Part shown: positions 57,660 through 64,000 of the stretch, piece by piece | How positions within the stretch are numbered: position 1 is the stretch's first letter | How the letters are laid out: each line of letters begins with the position of its first letter | Assembly (NCBI GenBank): GCA_030686995.1 | Contig: CM060681.1 | Coordinates: forward strand, 166,320,833-166,384,832 | DNA from: Artemisia argyi | Taxonomy: Eukaryota; Streptophyta; Magnoliopsida; Asterales; Asteraceae | DNA: 64,000 bases | Reading direction: 5' to 3' | The notes under the pieces: generated by a model | What the model was told of the DNA's origin: nothing | The model's input: only the letters and a program-made list of their open reading frames with translations | Database searches by the model: none | Translations under genes and position numbers: made by a program

Positions 57660-60088
57660 TCAGAACTTTAGACCCATGGCTTCAAGTTTGGCTCTCTTTG
57701 AACTCAGTAAGTGTTTGTCAGGATGCTCTTTAATTTTGATCTTCAGGTCATGACAGAACCTTGCATTAGCCTCACTCTTGATGGGATTGGCCATAAAGAA
57801 GTATCCTGTCATTGCCTTGATTCCTGACAGATCAATATCAGCCCATCTTTGGAAAGCTGGATCTCCATACTTATCTGTGAAGAAGAGACCTCTCTCAGGT
57901 TGCTCAATGACCAAGTTGTTAACAAATGTAACTCCTTCAGGGAGGGCTCTGTTGTAGTTTAGGCCCGGAGCACTGACTTCAGGTTCAGTCTATATCTTCT
58001 TTCTTTTTCTCTTAGAAGACTGAGCAGGAGGAGCCTGAATGGTAGGTACTGATGCTGGGAGCAGTGAAGGAATGCCAAGTTCCTCATGCTTTTTGGCCAG
58101 TAGATCATACCTGATTCTGAGGGATTTTAGTAGGTTCTTGACAACGACATTGTTCTTCTTTGCAATAATCGGACCTAGCTCATCAAGCTCAGTGATCCCA
58201 AAGTCAGCAAATCTGAAAGGATCATGAACTTCAAAGTGTCGTTTGTCCTGACCTCTGTAGAAACAGAGAACAACTGGTTTGGAGTTCTGGTGAATCTTGA
58301 CATCAGTGATAGTTTCAGGGTTCAGTCTCTGTGTCATGATCCAGGTGTACTTTTCAATGTTTTGTTACCTAACTGCAGCAGCTTTCTTCAGTCTGGCATC
58401 CCTCTTTTCTTTCAGAGCCATCAGGGAAGCATTCTGAGCCTGCTTAAACTTTTCACCACCTTCTCTATGTGCAAGGTCCTGAGGCTTCAACCCAATAACT
58501 ATGGCTTCCTCATTAACCACCTCAATGAGAGTAGCCTTGCTTGCTTGTTCCTCCAAGGCTACTTTCTTCAGTCTTTCCACTTTATCCATGTGAGCTTGGA
58601 TTTCATCCTCAGTCATCAGATATGTAACTCTATTCATCTGAAAAGGAACCCTGACAGGTGCATCAGGGTATGGTCTAATGACTGAAGAGGCAGCTAACAG
58701 TGTTGTTGTAGGTTCAGACACAACAGTAAGAATGCCTTTACCCTTGTCCACCTGGTTTGTTGGTTGAGTGGTTGTATTAGGAGACTGAAAAGAGGATATT
58801 GGAGTGGCTTCAACTATGCGCTCCCCCTCAACCGGAGAGGAAGGTTGACTGGTGGAAGGTTCAGGGACTCCAGTAGGTGGAACTTCAGTGGATCTCTCCC
58901 CTCAACTGTTGCCGCAGCATCAGTGAGAGCAAGAGTTGGTGGCACAACTGAAGGACCCTTGAAGGCCTGGTAAAGTTCAGAGAGCATGATCTTGATGTCA
59001 GCAGTATCCTTTTAAATGGTAGATACTTTGGCATCCAGGGAAGCCTGAGATGATTCAATGGCAGACATCCTTGGCCCAAGATTCCTGGCCAAGGAGTTGG
59101 AAGACTTAGTCCAAGCAGCCAAGTTTTTCTCCATGAGACTGAGTGATGAGCAGATGGAAGTTACTGAAGATTGAAGACCCTGAAGATAGGCAGATTTCAG
59201 CATATCTACCAGCTCAGTGAATTGAGCAGAGTTCTGCTGGTAGGTCTGAGCAGCCTGAAGTATCTTCCTGTTGAGTTCTGGGTCATCTTTGACAGACTCT
59301 TGAATGGTAGAAACGCTCTTGGTGATTTGGCTGAGCGATTCATTGAACTTGTTGAGGTGTCCATTAAGAGTTGTCAGTTTAAATGCAACATCAGCCGGTT
59401 GTTCCAAGGTGTTATCATGAAAGGCTTCAACTGAGTCTCTAAGGTTGAAGTAGTGAACAACCTGCTCAGTGTGCATGTCGAACACATCTTCAGTGATGTC
59501 ATTGTAGATGACTTTGCAAGCCTTCTTCAGAAATTTCATTAGCTTTCTTTTAGTGAGGGGCTTGGAGTCATCATACTTAGCCAGTTTTGCAGGAGAGGAA
59601 GACTCTGGTTCATTTTCTTCTTGAGGATCAACGGGAGACTGAGGAGATTGTTCAGTTGCTATTGCCTCAGTCTCCATATCATCACCAGCTTCATAGAATT
59701 CTTCCTCACTGACTTTGCTATCATCATCATCTGAATCAAGAACAGCCTGAAAGGTAGCCATTGAATCAATCTGCAAGAACAGGTTAGCCGGCTCCTCTTC
59801 AAAAGAAGACTTGCCTTGGTTGTGGTCACTCCCTGACCCCTTTAATCCAACAGACTGGGTTTTGTTTGTTTGGTGACTAGGGTTAGTTTGTGAAGTATGG
59901 GCAACTTCGTGAGGGGGTGTAGGTTCCATATCAGCGGGTGGTTTCAATCCCTCTGAGTCTTTGTCCCCTGTGACTCCTTCAAACACTGACGGGTGTGCTT
60001 CAGTGGCATCATTAGAAATTAGTGAAATGTTGAGGCCCCCCGTTCCAACAGGCTGGTGCTGGCCTGTCGAAGATTTAGGGGCCGCCAC
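57660..60088 (-). pseudogene. Downstream part of Gag-like polyprotein, frameshifted
   Basis: Four minus-strand frames in series: 59012-60088, 58365-58751, 57990-58337 and 57660-57914. They read as one ancestral protein broken by frameshifts or stops. The first is acidic and Ser/Pro/Gln-rich and then helical with coiled-coil potential. The later ones include FEVHDPFRFADFGITELDEL and GLFFTDKYGDPAFQRWADID. I recall this combination from repeated proteins in Asteraceae annotations linked to retrotransposons; their biochemical role is unknown to me. Confidence 0.65.
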
Positions 60089-60292
60089 TCCCTGAGACCC
60101 TGGTTGTGATGTACCAGATATGTTAGCGGGAAAGGTGGAAGGCGCTCCCCTACCAGCGGGTTATATGTTTCCCTTTGGATCTTTGGGAGTAGTCGTGTGG
60201 ACCAAGGACCCTGACTGTGATTTGTCAGTGCCCTTCGTTGTCCCTGAGGGTGGTAGAGCTTGGTCACGGGTGGCTGTATCAGACTTGGGTCT

Positions 60293-61261
60293 TCATTTTG
60301 GCTTAGAAGCCTGTGTCCCTGAAGCCTCAGGGCCCTGTGCCTTTGGTTTGGTCTTTGGCACAGTCTGAGACTTCCCTGTCCTCTTAGGAGGGGAAGGTAG
60401 GTACACTGAGTCCCTCCGGTTGTTTATGGCAACCATATGGGCCGTAAATTCTATGTTGGAGACTGAGGATGGGTCCTTTGAAAAATTTGAAGGACTCAGG
60501 ACGACAGGTAAAGAACATAAATGAACGTCCTGAGTGTAGTCACAACCCAGTAACCTTTGAAGAGCACATGAAATAAATCTAGGATACGACACATAGTGTA
60601 GCCTAGTCTTATTCAGTAGCTTGGTTACAAGATCACCATAAATGATCTCTCCAATGTCGACAGTGACCCCTTTCATAAGGAAATAAGCCATCATCATCTG
60701 AACAGAGTTAATCTGCTCAGTGGATGAATGGTTCCCACCGAGAACCTGAATCACAAAAGTGAACAGGATCTTCCAAGCCATGGGAAAGGAGCTCTTGGTG
60801 ACAGGGGTCTTGTCCAAATATTTTGGATCCAAAGCAATTTTTTCCAACCCTGTTTTAACATCATTTGGTGCAACATAGTTTCCATTGTTATAATCAATTC
60901 CTATTGCAGAGCAAAAAGTTTTGAAATCCAGGACAAATTTTCTTTTCCCATTTAAAACAGAGAAACTGATGAGAAATTCCTTAAGGGGCCTGAGTTCGTT
61001 CTCATCAGTGGAGGGTGTCGGGTCATACGCCTGAGCAGTACCCCAAAACTCCCTGAGGAAGTTGTGGTACTGAAAGTAGGGTGTGGAGGTGAAGGCAATT
61101 TTCAAGGGGCAGTTATACAAAAACTTTATGATTTCCTTGTAGGCAGGGACATTTTTAGGGTAAATTAAATTGCCTACAACATTATTGGTTTTGAATTGTA
61201 CATCAGCCAGAGTTGATTTTGCCCATTGAGGTGCAAGCTCAATTCCTTGGTCATCTGCCAT
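60293..61261 (-). CDS. Gag-like protein N-terminal part (322 aa)
   Basis: Open frame of 322 residues starting MADDQGIELAPQWAKS. Characteristic stretches are FLREFWGTAQAYDP, LKEFLISFSVLNGKRKFVLD, FTFVIQVLGGNHSSTEQINS and YGDLVTKLLNKTRLHYVSYP. These match, from memory, a protein family found in high copy in Asteraceae genomes next to retrotransposon genes. The C-terminus is Lys/Pro-rich. It probably continued into the frame at 59012-60088 before a frameshift near 60.2 kb. I see no catalytic motif; a structural Gag role is inference. Confidence 0.65.
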   Translation of the reverse strand: MADDQGIELAPQWAKSTLADVQFKTNNVVGNLIYPKNVPAYKEIIKFLYNCPLKIAFTSTPYFQYHNFLREFWGTAQAYDPTPSTDENELRPLKEFLISFSVLNGKRKFVLDFKTFCSAIGIDYNNGNYVAPNDVKTGLEKIALDPKYLDKTPVTKSSFPMAWKILFTFVIQVLGGNHSSTEQINSVQMMMAYFLMKGVTVDIGEIIYGDLVTKLLNKTRLHYVSYPRFISCALQRLLGCDYTQDVHLCSLPVVLSPSNFSKDPSSVSNIEFTAHMVAINNRRDSVYLPSPPKRTGKSQTVPKTKPKAQGPEASGTQASKPK

Positions 61262-61432
61262 TTTTAGGCCAAAGAAAAGGCTTTTAAAACTTTAATGGCA
61301 GAATATCACTCACCAGATGATCCACAAGTTGAGTCCAACTCATTTTCTGTTCGTGAAATGAATGATATTGTTATCAAAGAGATTGCAAACAGGAAGGATT
61401 TCTTGTTGCAAGTCTACTTAACCAAGAAATAA

Positions 61433-64000
61433 TGATTTGAAAAAGCCTTTTTGTTATAAAAGATTGCACACAGCTTTGCAAAGGTGAAATTTTTGCAGAG
61501 TTTCTTTAAGAAAATTTTGTGTGTTTTGAAGGAGGTATTTATAGAGGGTGAGGAATACCATTGGTTAGTGATTTTGAAAATCAAAATGAATAACTGATGA
61601 GTGTCTAAACACTCATCATTTTATACTAATCTGAACTGCCAAAACATACAAAAACACTCAAATATGTATCAAAATACTTAAAATATCTTAGAAGTGTGTT
61701 TTATATGTTTCAAATGCAAAATATGCAAAAACAGTTGAAAAACGTACAAAGTTTGCATAATTGGTAGTTTCAGTCCCTCAAGTTTCATAAATTGTCAAAA
61801 GTAGTCCCTGGTTATTCCTAAAACTTGAAAAAGTCATCAAAGGTCCTTTTTAATCATAAAGTTACATATTTAGTCCTTTGGTGCAAAGTTTCACAAAATT
61901 ACAAGTTTAGTCCCTGTACTTTGGAAATTGACATAAATGGTCCCTGGGATGTAAAAACTTTGAGAAAATCAATTTTGGTCCTTGTACTAATAATCTTTTT
62001 CAGGAATGGTCCTTGGTATGAAGTTTGGTGAATTTACATGATTGGTCCCTGAAGTTTCACAATTTGGCAAAACAGGTCCCTCAAAGTTTCAAACTTGACA
62101 GTTTTAGTCCCCGGGTGTTCAAAATGGGAAAATTATCATTAAGGGTCCTAGGGAATTCATAATTGTCACTATTAGTCCCTGGGTGAAAGTTTTGAATAAA
62201 TTACACATTTAGTCCCTCAAGTTTCCAAAATGACAAATGTAGTCCTTGGGTATTTTAAATTAGTGAATTATCATTTATTACCCTTTTACTATTCACACTT
62301 AGCAAGATAGGCCATTATGATAAACTTTGGGAAAATACCAATTCAGACCCCAAACTTTCAGCAATTTACAAAATTGGTCCTTGTAATTTCTAAAAACCAA
62401 ACGGATCCTTATTAAAATAAAACCCAAAACCAATCTAAACCCAAGTTACACACCAAGCCCATCCCCACTATTTTTGGCCCACTCAACAAAAGCCCACCCA
62501 GCGTTTATATTAAACCCGGGTCAAACCCCGGTCAACACCCCGCCTAAACCACCCACTGTTCACCATCCCTTCCAAATACCACCCTCACCTCACAGACCAC
62601 CAATACCACTCACCCTCCCATAGTTTTCACTTCCACAACTTGCTCCCCACTCCTATCCACCTCACACAACCCTCTAAAACCACTAAAAACTTCTCCACGC
62701 ATAACACTGACACCCTTGGACTTTTGGCACGAAAAAAGTTATTTAAACGGTGGGGATTGCTTAGGCCTTATCAACGGCTGGGAAATGGTGGGAAATACCC
62801 CAGTGGGTCCCACAAGCTCAGAAAAGGGCTACAAAATGGAAAAGAAGCAGAAGAGATGAGGGATTAGAATAGTTTAGTGTAGTGTAGTGTCATGTAGTGT
62901 AATTTTAGTCTTTCAGTGTAATTCTGAGCTTGTAAGCAATCAATTAAGTTGTTTTAGTGTAACCTTAAACTTTTATAATCATCAATTTAAAGTTTCAGTG
63001 TGTATCTTAGTTTATGCAATTTTTACTTATCTCAAGAATCTCAAAAAGCTCACTGTTGTTGTTAGTTGTTGTTAAGGCTGTTCATAAGCTTATATAAGCT
63101 CTGACAAAGCCCTATTAAGTCTTAGAAAACCTTGTAATCAGTTCTTGTTTAATAATCAATAACTTAAGAAAAATATCAAAAATAAAAAGAAAATAAGAAA
63201 ATTCATGGTAAAGAACAAGAAGAAGGATTGAGCAGGTGTGATTTGGAGTATTTTGGTATTAGTAACCTTGAGGAAGGTTGTTAGGAATGATCTTGGTCCT
63301 TGGTTCCATCACCTCAGTCACATATCAATTGTAAGTCATTAACTTGATTTTTGAATACTCTCATTCTTGTTGTTATTAGTGGTTAATCTGGTTTAAATAA
63401 CTTATTTAGTGATTAAATAAACTGTTGCAAGTATAAAATTACTAGGTTTAGTTTTGAAATCACAAGTTATAGTATAAGCAGTTAGTTAAGAGAGTGTTTG
63501 GATTAGTGATTTACCATGTGACTTTGTGGTTGTTTTGGTGTCATTCTGGTTTTCATAGTTTGCATTAGTCATTAGTAGGATAGTTAAGTCATAAAAACTT
63601 GGTCATTAGGGAAGAAAGTCAAAACCATACCACAAATTCCACTTATCTGTCCACTGTGTGGATAGTTAAGTCTCAAAACCCCCTCATTTGATCACAACTC
63701 ACATCTTTAGCTTATTTTAGGTTTATCATAGCTTATTATAGCTTATTAAATCAGTAGTAGTGATTAGAAACTCACAATAGTCAAAGTTACAAGTTCTATC
63801 AAAAGTCAAAATTTGCATCATCTCAGATTTTTACAAAACTTCAAGGATTTATCTAGAATTTAGTGATTGCTTTTATGACCTGAATCTTGTTCCTAATCCT
63901 AGCCTACCACCTCAAATTTAGTATCCCATCTTTGTTTTATTTTTAGGAATTTTGTACTGGGCCCCACTCAACCCTAAACTCAGCTGCAGGGAGTAAACCT
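61433..64000. other. Non-coding repeat-like region
   Basis: 61740-62340 is built from about fifteen degenerate copies of a tttagtccctgtactttxxxaaa-like phrase, a common feature of plant retroelement and intergenic DNA. 62875-62905 has short gtgtagtgta iterations. No gene, LTR boundary or tRNA was found in the rest. The left part may be the leader or 5' region of the Gag-like element. Confidence 0.5.

Larger units (their letters stand above)
56573..61300 (-). mobile_element. Degenerate Asteraceae-type LTR element with Gag-like ORFs, 5' LTR not seen
   Basis: A 3' LTR (56573-57453) and adjacent polypurine tract define the downstream end on the minus strand. About 3.6 kb of broken coding sequence follows upstream. 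No RT, integrase or PBS is found. The 5' LTR is either beyond the window or lost. The left edge lies against the copia remnant, so this element probably inserted into it. Confidence 0.65.

Noticed and set aside
61262..64000. 5' LTR of the Gag-like element
   Set aside because: I searched for the 3' LTR ends and interior words and for common primer-binding sites on this strand and found none.

Overview
The window is nuclear DNA from a flowering plant, most probably a member of the daisy family (Asteraceae). Genes have many GT-AG introns, the sequence is AT-rich, and plant LTR retrotransposons are stacked on one another. A degenerate element at 56.6-61.3 kb encodes Gag-like proteins of a type I recall as abundant in Asteraceae genome annotations. 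About two thirds of the window is mobile-element sequence. Only three loci look like ordinary host genes.

Layout. 1-4273 (-): a TruA-type tRNA pseudouridine synthase-like gene that runs off the left edge; its first intron holds a tRNA-derived SINE and a MITE. About 6.2-10.7 kb and beyond (-): remains of a Helitron, with a 3' terminus, a helicase C-terminal fragment, RPA-like OB-fold fragments and captured, frameshifted exons of LpxA. It is split by an Athila-like LTR element (10784-18142), which itself carries a nested solo LTR (13934-15768). 19.4-20.6 kb: a second Helitron-like 3' end. 20648-23522: solo LTR A. 24466-24866: a hAT MITE. 24899-38932: solo LTR B, related to A but inverted. B contains solo LTR C (27112-38081), and C contains a very young Athila-like element (29769-37494) whose two 1406-bp LTRs differ at one base.

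40186-48275 (+): a complete 15-exon TIC110 gene (1008 codons) for the chloroplast inner-envelope import component. A 617-bp hAT-like MITE ends 193 bp upstream of its start codon. 50973-51877 (+): a two-exon gene for a 93-residue one-TM protein. Its 3' part is duplicated at about 53.2-53.65 kb, with a PPR-DYW pseudogene fragment between the copies. 53.7-56.5 kb (+): a broken Ty1/copia polyprotein whose integrase is interrupted by 118 bp of chloroplast trnL(UAA)-trnF DNA. 56573-61.3 kb (-): the degenerate Asteraceae-type Gag element with a 3' LTR. 61.4-64 kb is non-coding repeat-like sequence.

How the parts relate. The host genes do not form a shared pathway: TIC110 acts in plastid import, the pseudouridine synthase would act on RNA, and the small membrane protein is unassigned. 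The main story is layered insertion. Target-site duplications, LTR identity and interrupted reading frames give a relative order of events. The most unusual items are the plastid DNA in a retrotransposon, the promoter array of TGACG inverted pairs in the young LTRs, and the LpxA capture by a Helitron.
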